Assembly (NCBI RefSeq): GCF_001425905.1
Contig: NZ_LMDY01000019.1
Location: 1-64,000, forward strand
Source of the DNA: Methylibium sp. Root1272
Lineage (GTDB): Bacteria; Pseudomonadota; Gammaproteobacteria; Burkholderiales; Burkholderiaceae_C
Length of the DNA stretch: 64,000 nt
Direction: 5' to 3'
Positions 26,803-35,284 of the stretch are shown piece after piece. Numbering within the stretch: position 1 is the stretch's first letter; each line of letters begins with the position of its first letter. The notes under the pieces are model-generated. The model was not told the DNA's origin and ran no database searches. It was given only the letters and a program-made list of their open reading frames with translations. A program made the position numbers and the translations under genes.

Positions 26803-28965
26803 ATGCGCATGGACAAGACCCTGATCGCCCTCAGCCGCCGCCTGCTGGCCGGCCTGTGCGCAGGCCTGCTGGTGGCAGCGCCTGCCCTGGCAGAGACCGA
26901 CCCGGCCGATCCGCCCGCTCGCGTGGGCAGCATCAGCGCGCTGCGCGGCCCGGTCGACAGCTCGCCCGAAGCGGGTGCGGCCTGGGACCCGGCCAAGCTC
27001 AATCAGCCGATCACCAGCGAGACCTCGCTGTGGGTGCCGCCCGGGAGCCAGGCCGAGGTACGCATCGGCAGCAGCTCGGTGCGCCTGGACGGCAACACCC
27101 AGGCCGTGTTCTCGCAGCTCGACGACCACGGCATCGCGATCGACGTGGCCCAGGGCACCGTGCGGGCCCGGGTGCGCAGCCTGGCCACCGGCGACAGCTT
27201 CAGCTTCTCGGCCGACGGCGTGCGTGCCGAGGCCCAGGCGCCCGGCGACTACCGCGTCGGCTACGACCCCGACCGCCGCGCCTACACCGTGCGCGCGCTG
27301 TCCGGACGGCTGCGCGTGGTGACGCCGAACAACACCTTCAACCTCGAGTCCGGCCAGGAGAGCCTGGTCGAGAACGGCGGCAGCGAACTGCAACTGCGCG
27401 CGATGGGCCAGCGCGACGACTTCGATGCCTGGGCCGAGGCACGCGACCGCGACCAGGATCGCCTGGCCTCCGCGCGCTACGTGTCGCCCGAGACCACCGG
27501 CATCGAGGCGCTTGACGAGCACGGCTACTGGACCACCGCGCCGGATTACGGCGCCATCTGGTACCCGCGCGGCCTGCCCTATGGCTGGGCACCCTATCGC
27601 TACGGTCACTGGGCCTACGTGCGGCCCTGGGGCTGGACCTGGGTCGACGATGCGCCCTGGGGCTTCGCACCCTTCCACTACGGCCGCTGGGCGCTGATCG
27701 GCGGCAGCTGGGGCTGGGTGCCGGGCCCGATCGTGCCGCGCCCGGTGTATGCGCCGGCACTGGTGGGCTACGTCGGCGCGCACTCGGGCAATGTCAGCCT
27801 GAGCATCGGCTTCGGCGGCGGCGCGCCGGTCGGCTGGTTCCCGCTCGGCCCGCGCGAGTACTACCACCCGCCCTACCGCTATTCACCGCGCTACGTGCAG
27901 CAGATCAACGTCATCAACGTCGTCAACCCGCCGCAGCGTCCTCACGACGATCGCCGCGCGACGCGACCGACGCCGGTCGAGCGGCCGTCCTACCGCTATG
28001 CGCAGCGCCCGGACGCGGTCACCGTGGTCAGCGAAGACAACTTCCGCAATGCCCGATCGATCGGCCGCGAGCGCCTCGACCTGACGCCCGGCCAGATGGC
28101 CCAGTTGCAGCCGGTCGCAGCCAGCCTCAATCTGCCGGGACGTCCGGGCGGCGCGGCACCAGGCCCGGCTGGCCGGCCCGGCGGCGCCGCAAGCGGCCTG
28201 CCGTCGGCGCTGCTGCCGGCACCGGGCCGCGCGCAGCGTCCGCAGGAGCCCCGGCGCGCGCCGGTCTACGGCACGCGAGACGACGCGCCGTCGATGGCCA
28301 ATGCCCCAGGCGGCTCGGCGCAACGTCCATCGCCGATGGGCCAGGACCGTCGCCGTGACGAGGGCGAACCGCCGGCGGCGATGCCGATCCCGGGCCGCGG
28401 TGTCCCGGCGGCCGGGCCTCCGAATGTGCAGCGGACCCCGGTGGTCCCGCAACCGCGGCCGGCGATCGTGCCGGGTGAACGGACCGGTTCCGTGCAGGAC
28501 GGACGCGATGCCGCCGACCGCCCGCGTTCGGCCCAGCGCGAAACCGGCCCACCGCGCGGTGACGACCGAGACGACCGCGGCCGCCGCAGCTACGTCGACC
28601 CCGGCAGTGCCGAGCGCGGTCCGCACGGCCAGCGCACTCCGCGACCCGATGCTGGGGGTGCGGCGCCCGCGCAGCCGGTGCCCCGACCGCAGCTCTCGCT
28701 GCCACAGGCCACCCCCTCTCCGCAGGCGATCCCGCGGCCGGTGCCGGTGCCCGCACCGCAGGCCCTTCCCCGTCCGCAGGTGGCGGTGCCCAATCCGCCG
28801 CCGCAACCCATGCCCCAGGCCCGCGAACCCCGCCAGCCCATCCAGCAACAACAGCAGCAACGCGGGCGCGAATCGGCGAACGAGCAGCGCGGCGCCGCGG
28901 GCGGCGAGCGCCGCGGCGGCGGCGGCGACGGAGGGCAGCGGGGCTGGAGCCAACGCGAACGCTAG
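26803..28965 (+). CDS. FecR-like secreted protein with Tyr/Trp-rich (DUF6600) and Pro/Arg-rich regions
   Basis: A 720-residue protein with a Sec signal peptide ending ALAE. The next about 170 residues are FecR-like (VGSISALRGPV, AEVRIGSSSVRLDGNT, VRALSGRLRVV). A central region has repeats around YGAIWYPRG, WAPYRYGHWAYVRPWGWTWVDDAP (given here as two pieces of one block) and FHYGRW, matching what is called DUF6600. The last 300 residues are low-complexity Pro/Arg/Gln-rich and probably disordered. FecR domains normally sense or anchor signals; here there is no adjacent sigma factor or TonB receptor on this strand, so the role is unknown. ATG 26803 is preferred over GTG 26800 and ATG 26809. Confidence 0.8.
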   Translation: MRMDKTLIALSRRLLAGLCAGLLVAAPALAETDPADPPARVGSISALRGPVDSSPEAGAAWDPAKLNQPITSETSLWVPPGSQAEVRIGSSSVRLDGNTQAVFSQLDDHGIAIDVAQGTVRARVRSLATGDSFSFSADGVRAEAQAPGDYRVGYDPDRRAYTVRALSGRLRVVTPNNTFNLESGQESLVENGGSELQLRAMGQRDDFDAWAEARDRDQDRLASARYVSPETTGIEALDEHGYWTTAPDYGAIWYPRGLPYGWAPYRYGHWAYVRPWGWTWVDDAPWGFAPFHYGRWALIGGSWGWVPGPIVPRPVYAPALVGYVGAHSGNVSLSIGFGGGAPVGWFPLGPREYYHPPYRYSPRYVQQINVINVVNPPQRPHDDRRATRPTPVERPSYRYAQRPDAVTVVSEDNFRNARSIGRERLDLTPGQMAQLQPVAASLNLPGRPGGAAPGPAGRPGGAASGLPSALLPAPGRAQRPQEPRRAPVYGTRDDAPSMANAPGGSAQRPSPMGQDRRRDEGEPPAAMPIPGRGVPAAGPPNVQRTPVVPQPRPAIVPGERTGSVQDGRDAADRPRSAQRETGPPRGDDRDDRGRRSYVDPGSAERGPHGQRTPRPDAGGAAPAQPVPRPQLSLPQATPSPQAIPRPVPVPAPQALPRPQVAVPNPPPQPMPQAREPRQPIQQQQQQRGRESANEQRGAAGGERRGGGGDGGQRGWSQRER

Positions 28966-29176
28966 GCATCGGCTGCTCCCGCACCCGAAACGATCGCAAA
29001 AGTGTCACGCTTTGGTGCAGCCCGGCCCCACCGAGCTGCGGGTTGGCCTCCATGCACCGGTCGGGCGCTTTCCTCCTACACTGCTGCAGCGCACCAACGG
29101 TGCACGTTTGCGGCCTGCCGAACGGCGACTGCTCGGTGGCATCCGCGGGCCGATCCATCCGCCTTCGGGGACTTGC

Positions 29177-30418
29177 ATGCTCTATCAGCTCTATGAAACC
29201 CAGCGCGCGCTGCTCAGCCCGTTCTCCGAATTCGCCAGCGCCTCGTCCAAGCTCTACAGCCACCCGCTCTCGCCCTTCGCCCAGGGTCCCGGCGCGCAGC
29301 GCCTGTCGGCCGGTTTCGACCTGATCCACCGGCTGACCAAGGAATACGAGAAGCCCGAGTTCAACATCACCAGCATCCAGGTCGATGGCATCGACGTGGT
29401 GGTGCAGCAGAACGTCGCGATCGACAAGCCCTTCTGCAAGCTGCTGCGCTTCAAGCGCTACACCGACGAGGCCAAGCTGCTGACCAAGATGCGAGACCAG
29501 CCGAGCGTGCTGGTCGTGGCCCCGCTGTCCGGCCACCACTCGACGCTGCTGCGCGACACCGTGCGCACGCTGCTGAAGGACCACAAGGTCTACATCACCG
29601 ACTGGGTCGATGCCCGCATGGTGCCGGCCGAGGCCGGCCTGTTCCACCTGGACGACTACGTGCACTACGTGCAGGAGTTCATCCGCCACATCGGCCCGAC
29701 CGTCAACGTGATCTCGGTGTGCCAGCCCACGGTGCCGGTGCTGGCGGCGGTGTCGCTGCTGGCGAGCGCCGGCGAGAAGACGCCGCGCACGATGACGATG
29801 ATGGGCGGCCCGATCGACGCCCGCAAGTCGCCGACCGCGGTGAACAACCTGGCGATGAACAAGAGCATCGAGTGGTTCGAGCACAACGTGATCTACCGCG
29901 TGCCGTCCAACTACCCCGGCGCAGGCCGCCTGGTCTACCCGGGCTTCCTGCAGCACAGCGGATTCGTCGCGATGAACCCGGACCGCCACATGACGGCGCA
30001 CTACGACTACTTCCTCGACCTGGTGCGGGGCGACGACGACAGCGCCGACGCCCACCGCGAGTTCTACGACGAGTACAACGCCGTGCTCGACATGCCGGCC
30101 GACTACTACCTCGACACCATCAAGACCGTGTTCCAGGACTTCGCGCTGGTGAACGGCACTTGGCGGGTCTCGGGCGAGCTGGTGCGCCCGCAGGACATCA
30201 AGACGACCGCGCTGCTGACGGTCGAAGGCGAGCTCGACGACATCTCGGGTGCGGGCCAGACGGCCGCGGCGGTGGATCTGTGCGCCGGCATCCCCAAGCT
30301 GCGCAAGCGCCACTACGAGCTCAAGGGCGCCGGCCACTACGGCATCTTCGCCGGCCGCCGCTGGCGTGATTTCGCCTACCCCGAGATCCGCGACTTCATC
30401 GCGAAGCACCACAAGTGA
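29177..30418 (+). CDS. phaZ: Intracellular poly(3-hydroxybutyrate) depolymerase
   Basis: A 413-residue cytoplasmic PHB depolymerase of the PhaZ1 type, which mobilises storage granules. It has the cysteine nucleophile in VISVCQPT (Cys182, equivalent to Cys183 of the Ralstonia enzyme), the downstream acidic residue in TVEGELDDISG and His in GAGHYGIFAG. No signal peptide, in contrast to extracellular depolymerases. The ATG at 29177 begins MLYQLYETQRALLSP, the family N-terminus; the longer frame through the upstream gene is spurious. Its stop overlaps the GTG start of the ferredoxin gene. Confidence 0.93.
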   Translation: MLYQLYETQRALLSPFSEFASASSKLYSHPLSPFAQGPGAQRLSAGFDLIHRLTKEYEKPEFNITSIQVDGIDVVVQQNVAIDKPFCKLLRFKRYTDEAKLLTKMRDQPSVLVVAPLSGHHSTLLRDTVRTLLKDHKVYITDWVDARMVPAEAGLFHLDDYVHYVQEFIRHIGPTVNVISVCQPTVPVLAAVSLLASAGEKTPRTMTMMGGPIDARKSPTAVNNLAMNKSIEWFEHNVIYRVPSNYPGAGRLVYPGFLQHSGFVAMNPDRHMTAHYDYFLDLVRGDDDSADAHREFYDEYNAVLDMPADYYLDTIKTVFQDFALVNGTWRVSGELVRPQDIKTTALLTVEGELDDISGAGQTAAAVDLCAGIPKLRKRHYELKGAGHYGIFAGRRWRDFAYPEIRDFIAKHHK

Positions 30419-31101
30419 ACGCGCTCCAGCGCCCCGCCGACGCGCTTGACGCGCGGCAGGCGGCGCTGGCCGACGCGATCGACGCCGCGCTGCCGCAGAC
30501 GCAGTGCACCCGCTGCGGCGAGCCCGACTGCCGGCGCTACGCACAAGCGGTGGCCACCGGACGGGCCGAGATCAACCAATGCCCGCCGGGCGGCGCCGAG
30601 GGCATCGTCCGGCTCGCAGCGCTGACCGGCCGCACGACGCTCCCTCTGAACCCCGCCAACGGCAGCGAGGGCCCGCGCCGGCTGGCGGTGATCGACGAGA
30701 CCTGGTGCATCGGCTGCACGCTGTGCATCAAGGCCTGCCCGGTCGACTGCATCGTCGGCGCGGCCAAGCAGATGCACACCATCATCGAGCCGCAGTGCAC
30801 CGGTTGCGAGCTGTGCATCCCCGTCTGCCCGGTCGACTGCATCTCGCTCGAGGACGCCACGCAGACCACCGGCTGGGCCGCCTGGTCGCCGGCCGAGGCC
30901 GACGCGGCCCGGGAACGCTATGCCGAGCGCAACCAACGCCGCGAGCGGGCGCGGCGCGAGCACGACGAGCGGCTCGCCGCGAAGGCCACGCACAAGCTGG
31001 CTCACCTGGACACCGAGACGAAGCCCGGCGACGCCGACGAGACCGCCCGCAAGCGCGCGGTCATCGCGGCCGCGATGGCGCGGGCGCGGCAGCAACGCTG
31101 A
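30415..31101 (+). CDS. rnfB: RnfB-like electron-transport ferredoxin with three Fe-S clusters
   Basis: A 228-residue iron-sulphur protein. The N-terminal part has the Fe-S motif CTRCGEPDCRRY plus CPPGG of RnfB, followed by two bacterial-ferredoxin motifs CIGCTLCIKACPVDC and CTGCELCIPVCPVDC, and a charged Arg/Glu-rich C-terminal tail. It lacks the N-terminal membrane helix of true RnfB, and no rnfACDGE genes are present, so it may be a soluble RnfB-type ferredoxin as is common in Burkholderiales next to nth. The GTG start overlaps the phaZ stop (GTGA), implying translational coupling. Confidence 0.85.
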   Translation: MNALQRPADALDARQAALADAIDAALPQTQCTRCGEPDCRRYAQAVATGRAEINQCPPGGAEGIVRLAALTGRTTLPLNPANGSEGPRRLAVIDETWCIGCTLCIKACPVDCIVGAAKQMHTIIEPQCTGCELCIPVCPVDCISLEDATQTTGWAAWSPAEADAARERYAERNQRRERARREHDERLAAKATHKLAHLDTETKPGDADETARKRAVIAAAMARARQQR

Positions 31102-31153
31102 TGCCCCCCGGCCGCGGCGTACTGCGGCCCGCGCCCTGCCAGAATCCGCGGCC

Positions 31154-31792
31154 ATGAAGCCCGCCGACATCGAGACCTTCTTCGCCACCTTGAAGGCGGC
31201 CAATCCGCAGCCGGCGAGCGAGCTGGTCTACAGCTCGGTGTTCGAGTTGCTGGCCGCGGTGCTGCTGTCGGCGCAGGCCACCGACGTGAGCGTGAACAAG
31301 GCGACGCGGCGGCTGTTCGCGGTGGCGCCGTCGCCGCACAAGATGCTGGCACTCGGCGTCGACGGCGTCATCGAGCACATCAAGACCATCGGCCTGTTCC
31401 GCAGCAAGGCGAAACACCTGCTGGAGACCTGCCGCCTGCTGATCGAGCGGCACGGCGGCCAGGTGCCACGCTCGCGCGAGGCGCTGGAGGCCCTGCCCGG
31501 CGTCGGCCGCAAGACCGCCAACGTGGTGCTGAACGTGGCCTTCGGCGAACCGACGCTGGCGGTCGACACCCACATCTTCCGGATCGGCAACCGCACCGGC
31601 CTGGCACCGGGCAAGACGCCGCTGGCGGTGGAGCTGAAGCTGTTGAAGCGCGTGCCCGCCGCCTTTCTGGAAGACGCGCACCACTGGCTGATCCTGCACG
31701 GCCGCTACGTGTGCCAGGCACGCAAGCCGCGCTGCTGGGAGTGCGCGGTCGCCGCCGTGTGCGACTTCCGGCCCAAGACCGCGATGCCCTGA
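31154..31792 (+). CDS. nth: Endonuclease III (DNA glycosylase/AP lyase)
   Basis: A 212-residue base-excision repair enzyme acting on oxidised pyrimidines. It has the helix-hairpin-helix LPGVGRKTANVVL with the catalytic Lys, the catalytic Asp in VDTHIFRIGNR, and the C-terminal [4Fe-4S] ligands in the spacing C-x6-C-x2-C-x5-C. ATG 31154 gives the standard length; the open frame continues upstream through the ferredoxin gene without support. Probably co-transcribed with the ferredoxin gene, 52 bp upstream. Confidence 0.96.
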   Translation: MKPADIETFFATLKAANPQPASELVYSSVFELLAAVLLSAQATDVSVNKATRRLFAVAPSPHKMLALGVDGVIEHIKTIGLFRSKAKHLLETCRLLIERHGGQVPRSREALEALPGVGRKTANVVLNVAFGEPTLAVDTHIFRIGNRTGLAPGKTPLAVELKLLKRVPAAFLEDAHHWLILHGRYVCQARKPRCWECAVAAVCDFRPKTAMP

Positions 31793-31854
31793 TCGGCCCG
31801 CCGCCGCCGGCTATCCTCGCCGTAGCACCTGCCTCACTTCGCCTGGAGCCCCCG

Positions 31855-32322
31855 ATGACCTTCTCCCCGCCCCTGCGGATCTGCATCGCCCTGCTGTGCC
31901 TGGCTGCCGCGACGACGCCCGGCCGGGCCGAAAGCTTCGCCTCGTCGGCGTCGAGCGCCGGCTCCGCCTCGTCGGGCAGCGTGTCCGACTCGCTGCACGG
32001 ATCGAGCAACAGCTCCTCGCGCGACAAGGAGGTGGCCGAAGGCGACTACCGCGTGATCGAGGTGACCGAACTGGCCCAGCGCCCCGGCGTGCTGCGGCTG
32101 ACGCTGCAGGCGGCTCGGCCGGGCGACGACGCGCGTGCGTTCTTCCTCGACGTGCCGCGCCAGACGCTCGCGCAGCATGGCGTGGACACCGGCGACGTGG
32201 TCAGCGCGCACCACCGACCCTACGGACTGGAATTCGCACGCGCACAGACGCGCGTGGCCTTCTTCCTGGTGCTGCGCGACGACTGGCAACGCGAACTGCC
32301 GCCGCACGCCGTCGCGCTTTGA
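31855..32322 (+). CDS. Small secreted protein, unknown function
   Basis: A 155-residue protein with a signal peptide (MTFSPPLRICIALLCLAAA, cleavage near GRA-ES), a Ser-rich linker (SSASSAGSASSGSVSDS) and a C-terminal conserved-looking part (DYRVIEVTELAQRPGVLRLTL, FFLVLRDDWQRELPP, partial). No family recognised. Its stop overlaps the TTG start of the next gene, so the two are probably translationally coupled and may work together in the periplasm. Confidence 0.75.
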   Translation: MTFSPPLRICIALLCLAAATTPGRAESFASSASSAGSASSGSVSDSLHGSSNSSSRDKEVAEGDYRVIEVTELAQRPGVLRLTLQAARPGDDARAFFLDVPRQTLAQHGVDTGDVVSAHHRPYGLEFARAQTRVAFFLVLRDDWQRELPPHAVAL

Positions 32323-33248
32323 CGGCACGGTTGCGCGCGCTGGCGCTGGCCGCCGGCCTGTGCGCCGGTGCCGCGGCGCCCGGCCACGCCGCGGCGTCAT
32401 CGTCGTCCGACGCCTCGCGCTTCTGTGACCGCCCGTCGCCGCTCACCGCCCAGCAGCAGGACCGGCTGCTGCGCTTCGCCGCCGTCGTGCGGCAGGAGCT
32501 CGAGGCCTCCGGCCGGACGGTGGCGCTGATCTCACGGTCGGGCCTGGATCTGAGCCGCTTCGACGTGCGCTACTCGCACGCCGGCATCAGTCTGCAAGCC
32601 AGCGAGAACGGGCCCTGGTCGGTGCGCCAGCTCTACTACGCCTGCGATGAATCGCGACCCCGGCTCTACGACCAAGGCATCGCCGGCTTCCTGTTCGGCA
32701 CCGACGATCCCGCGACCGGCTACGTGTCCATCGTGCTGCCGCCGCCGGCCGAGGCGGCGGCGCTGGAACGTGCGGCCCTCGACAAGGCGCTCGCGCTGCG
32801 ACTGCTGGCGGGCCGCTACAGCGCCAACGCACACCCCTATGGCCTGCGCTACCAGAACTGCAACCAGTGGGTGATGGAACTGCTGGCCACGGCCTGGGGT
32901 GCGCTGGACGGCAACGATCCCGGCGCACGCGCACGCGCGCAGGCCTGGCTCGCCGACCAGGGCTATGCGCCCGCGCCGCTGCAGGTCGGCTCGCAACTGC
33001 TGATGTTCGCGGCGCATTTCGTTCCCTGGGTGCACCTCGACGACCATCCCGTCGAGGACCGCTACGCGCTGCGATTCCACATCAGCATGCCGGCGTCGAT
33101 CGAGGCCTTCGTGCACCGGCGGTTGCCGGGCGCCGAACGCATCGAGCTCTGCCACGACGAGCGCCAGGTGGTCATCCGTCGCGGTTGGCAACCCATCGGC
33201 TCGGCCTGCGAGCCCGGACCGGGCGACCGGGTGGTCGCGCTCGACTGA
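32319..33248 (+). CDS. DUF2145-like periplasmic protein
   Basis: A 309-residue protein with a signal peptide (LRALALAAGLCAGAAAPGHA). The pattern RYSHAGI-type motif, LYYACDESRPRLYDQGIAGF, GLRYQNCNQWVMELLA and the conserved Cys/Asn/His residues recall DUF2145, a NlpC/P60-like or papain-like periplasmic family; Asn-Cys-Asn in QNCNQW and YSHAGI could form an active site, but activity is unproven. The start is non-standard: TTG 32319 overlapping the upstream stop (TTGA), or TTG 32331; no ATG is available before the signal sequence. Confidence 0.75.
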   Translation: MTARLRALALAAGLCAGAAAPGHAAASSSSDASRFCDRPSPLTAQQQDRLLRFAAVVRQELEASGRTVALISRSGLDLSRFDVRYSHAGISLQASENGPWSVRQLYYACDESRPRLYDQGIAGFLFGTDDPATGYVSIVLPPPAEAAALERAALDKALALRLLAGRYSANAHPYGLRYQNCNQWVMELLATAWGALDGNDPGARARAQAWLADQGYAPAPLQVGSQLLMFAAHFVPWVHLDDHPVEDRYALRFHISMPASIEAFVHRRLPGAERIELCHDERQVVIRRGWQPIGSACEPGPGDRVVALD

Positions 33249-33308
33249 CTGACGAGACAGGTTCCGTCCTACCATCCTGTCCGCAGACCGCAAGGAAGCC
33301 CCCTCGCC

Positions 33309-33896
33309 ATGACCCGCGTCCGCCCCGGCAAGTTAGCGCACGTCCTCTACCGGACCCGCCGCTTCGAGGAGATGCTGGCGTGGTACCGGGTCGTGTTCGA
33401 TGCCCGGGTCCAGCAGCAGAGTCCGGCGCTGGCCTTCCTGACCTACGACAACGAGCACCACCGCTTCGCGTTCGCCAACCTGGCACTGCTGCAGCCCGAG
33501 GGCAGCGAGACCGAGAAGGCCGGCCTGATCGGCGTCGACCACGTCGCCTACAGCTACGCCTCGCTGCACGACCTGTTCGAGAACTACGTGCAGCTCAAGT
33601 CGCTGGGCATCACGCCCTACTGGTGCATCCACCACGGCGTGACGGTGTCGATGTACTACGCCGACCCCGACGGCAACCAGATGGAGTTCCAGGTGGAGGC
33701 GTTCGCCTCGATGGAGGAAGCCAACGCGTTCATGCGCGGGCCGGTCTATGCCGCCAATCCGCTGGGCGTCGAGTTCGACCCGGACGACTGGCTCGCGCGG
33801 CTGGCGGCCGGCACGCCGGCGTCGGACCTGCTCGTGCGACGCGTGCACGAGCCGATGTCACCGATCCGAGGGACGGTGGAGCGCCAGGGCCTGTAG
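33309..33896 (+). CDS. VOC-family (glyoxalase/extradiol dioxygenase-like) protein
   Basis: A 195-residue single VOC-fold protein. It begins RPGKLAHVLYRTRRFEEMLAWYR, has a central IGVDHVAYSYASL and a C-terminal DPDGNQMEFQVE; the His and Glu in these motifs correspond to the metal-binding positions of extradiol dioxygenases. It is smaller than the two-domain catechol dioxygenase elsewhere in the window and is not linked to that operon, so an aromatic substrate is possible but unproven. It converges on the cobC phosphatase gene with 3 bp between the stops. Confidence 0.82.
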   Translation: MTRVRPGKLAHVLYRTRRFEEMLAWYRVVFDARVQQQSPALAFLTYDNEHHRFAFANLALLQPEGSETEKAGLIGVDHVAYSYASLHDLFENYVQLKSLGITPYWCIHHGVTVSMYYADPDGNQMEFQVEAFASMEEANAFMRGPVYAANPLGVEFDPDDWLARLAAGTPASDLLVRRVHEPMSPIRGTVERQGL

Positions 33897-33906
33897 ACGC
33901 TACAGG
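33890..33906. repeat. Inverted repeat made from the two convergent stop codons
   Basis: CCTGTAG-ACG-CTACAGG is a perfect 7+3+7 inverted repeat. Its arms contain the TAG stop of the plus-strand VOC gene (33894-33896) and the TAG stop of the minus-strand phosphatase gene (33902-33900). There is no T-tract on either side, so factor-independent termination is doubtful. Confidence 0.6.
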
Positions 33907-34457
33907 ACCACCCGGCGTCCGTAGCCCGGCGCCTTCGGCCAAGCGGAGGCCGTCGGACCGGGCGCCTCGCCGAGCCCCTGCCAGACGGCGGCGGAGAGCC
34001 AGCCGCCGTGCGTGACCAGCAGCACCGCGGGCGCCTGTGCGCGCACCGCCTGCACCCTCGCGAGCAGCGCCCGCACGGTCTCGCCACCGCCCGGCGCATG
34101 GCCGGCGAGGTCCGCCGACCAGGCCTCGATCTCGGCAGCGTCGATCGCCTCCCAGCGGCGCCCGTCCCAGCGGCCGAAGTCCAGCTCGACCAACCGGGCA
34201 TCGACGAAATGCTGGAAGCCGAAGCGTCGCAGCCAGCGACCCACGTCGCGGCAACGCGCCAGCGGCGAGGTCGCGACCGCGCGTGGCAGACCCTCGCGGC
34301 GCGCGATCGCGCGGATGCGGTGCGCCAGCCGCTTGGCCTTGCGACGATCGACCGGCAGGTCGCTGCGGGCGCCGATGCAGCGGCCCGCGGCGCCTTTCGG
34401 CGCCGGGTGGCGCCAGGCGTGCATCACCGGCGCCGGACGCGCAGCATCGACGCTCAT
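33900..34457 (-). CDS. cobC: Alpha-ribazole phosphatase-like histidine phosphatase
   Basis: A 185-residue phosphoglycerate-mutase-like phosphatase, last gene of the cobalamin operon, expected to remove the 5'-phosphate from alpha-ribazole (cobalamin) phosphate. Catalytic features are the N-terminal AWRHPAP (phospho-His), ARLVELDFGRWDG and the second His in LLVTHGGW. The usual RHG is RHP here, a small departure from the family pattern. ATG 34457 overlaps the cobS stop by 4 bp (ATGA). Context is the main support for the substrate. Confidence 0.85.
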   Translation of the reverse strand: MSVDAARPAPVMHAWRHPAPKGAAGRCIGARSDLPVDRRKAKRLAHRIRAIARREGLPRAVATSPLARCRDVGRWLRRFGFQHFVDARLVELDFGRWDGRRWEAIDAAEIEAWSADLAGHAPGGGETVRALLARVQAVRAQAPAVLLVTHGGWLSAAVWQGLGEAPGPTASAWPKAPGYGRRVVL

Positions 34458-35284
34458 CGGCCCAGCATCGCCAACAGGGCCAGGTAGACCGCCAGCTCGC
34501 TGAGCTGCTGCGACGCGCCCAGCGTGTCGCCGGTCACGCCGCCCAGCCGAACGCGGAACCAGCGCGCACAGGCCAGCCCGGTCACCGCGGCGGCGACCAG
34601 CGCCGCCGCCCAGGCCTGCGGCGACGGCAGCGCGAACGAGTCGCTGCCGTGGCGCGCCGTTGCGAACAGGGCGATCAGCGCCAGCGGCCACGCGCACGCG
34701 ACCGCCCAGCTGCCGACCGACACCTGCTGCGCCAGCGGCTTGGCCTTGGCGTGCGCCGGGTCGCCGGCATACGGCAGCCAGCAGTTCAGGCTCACCGCGA
34801 CCGCGCGCGACAGCGTGTGCGCGACGCACAGCGCCGCGAGCACCCAGCCCAGCGGCAACGAGGCCAGCACCAGCGCCTTCAGCCCCAGCATCACGACGAT
34901 GCCGATCGCGCCGTAGGCACCGATGCGCGAGTCCTTCATGATCTCCAGCGCGCGGGCCCGCTCGGCGCTGCCGCCGAGTCCGTCGCAGGTGTCGGCGAAG
35001 CCGTCCTCGTGGAAGGCGCCGGTCAGCAGGATCGTCGCCGCCATCGACAGTCCCACGGCCACCGGCATCGGCCACAGCATCGCCGCCATGGCGAGCACCA
35101 GCGCCGCCACCGCGCCGACGAAGGCGCCGACCAGCGGGAAGTAGCGCGCACTCTGGTTCAGCCACGTCGCGTCCCAGCCCATCCACGCCGCGAGCCGGCC
35201 GGTGATCGGCACGCGGGTGAAGAACTGCAAGGCCAGCAGCAGCAGGCGCAGTTCGTGGGCGAGGTGATGCTTGATGGGGTTCAT
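34454..35284 (-). CDS. cobS: Adenosylcobinamide-GDP ribazoletransferase (cobalamin synthase)
   Basis: A 276-residue polytopic inner-membrane enzyme that joins adenosylcobinamide-GDP and alpha-ribazole. It has the family start LLLALQFFTRVPI, the metal-binding acidic block FHEDGFADTCDGLGGS, MKDSRIGAYGAIG and several hydrophobic helices. ATG 35284 overlaps the cobT stop by 4 bp. The order cobT-cobS-cobC is typical for the lower-ligand assembly steps. Confidence 0.94.
   Translation of the reverse strand: MNPIKHHLAHELRLLLLALQFFTRVPITGRLAAWMGWDATWLNQSARYFPLVGAFVGAVAALVLAMAAMLWPMPVAVGLSMAATILLTGAFHEDGFADTCDGLGGSAERARALEIMKDSRIGAYGAIGIVVMLGLKALVLASLPLGWVLAALCVAHTLSRAVAVSLNCWLPYAGDPAHAKAKPLAQQVSVGSWAVACAWPLALIALFATARHGSDSFALPSPQAWAAALVAAAVTGLACARWFRVRLGGVTGDTLGASQQLSELAVYLALLAMLGR

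Noticed and set aside
27883-30544. Minus-strand ORFs opposite the FecR-like and phaZ genes
   Set aside because: Low-complexity mirror translations of a Pro/Arg-rich region and a conserved depolymerase.
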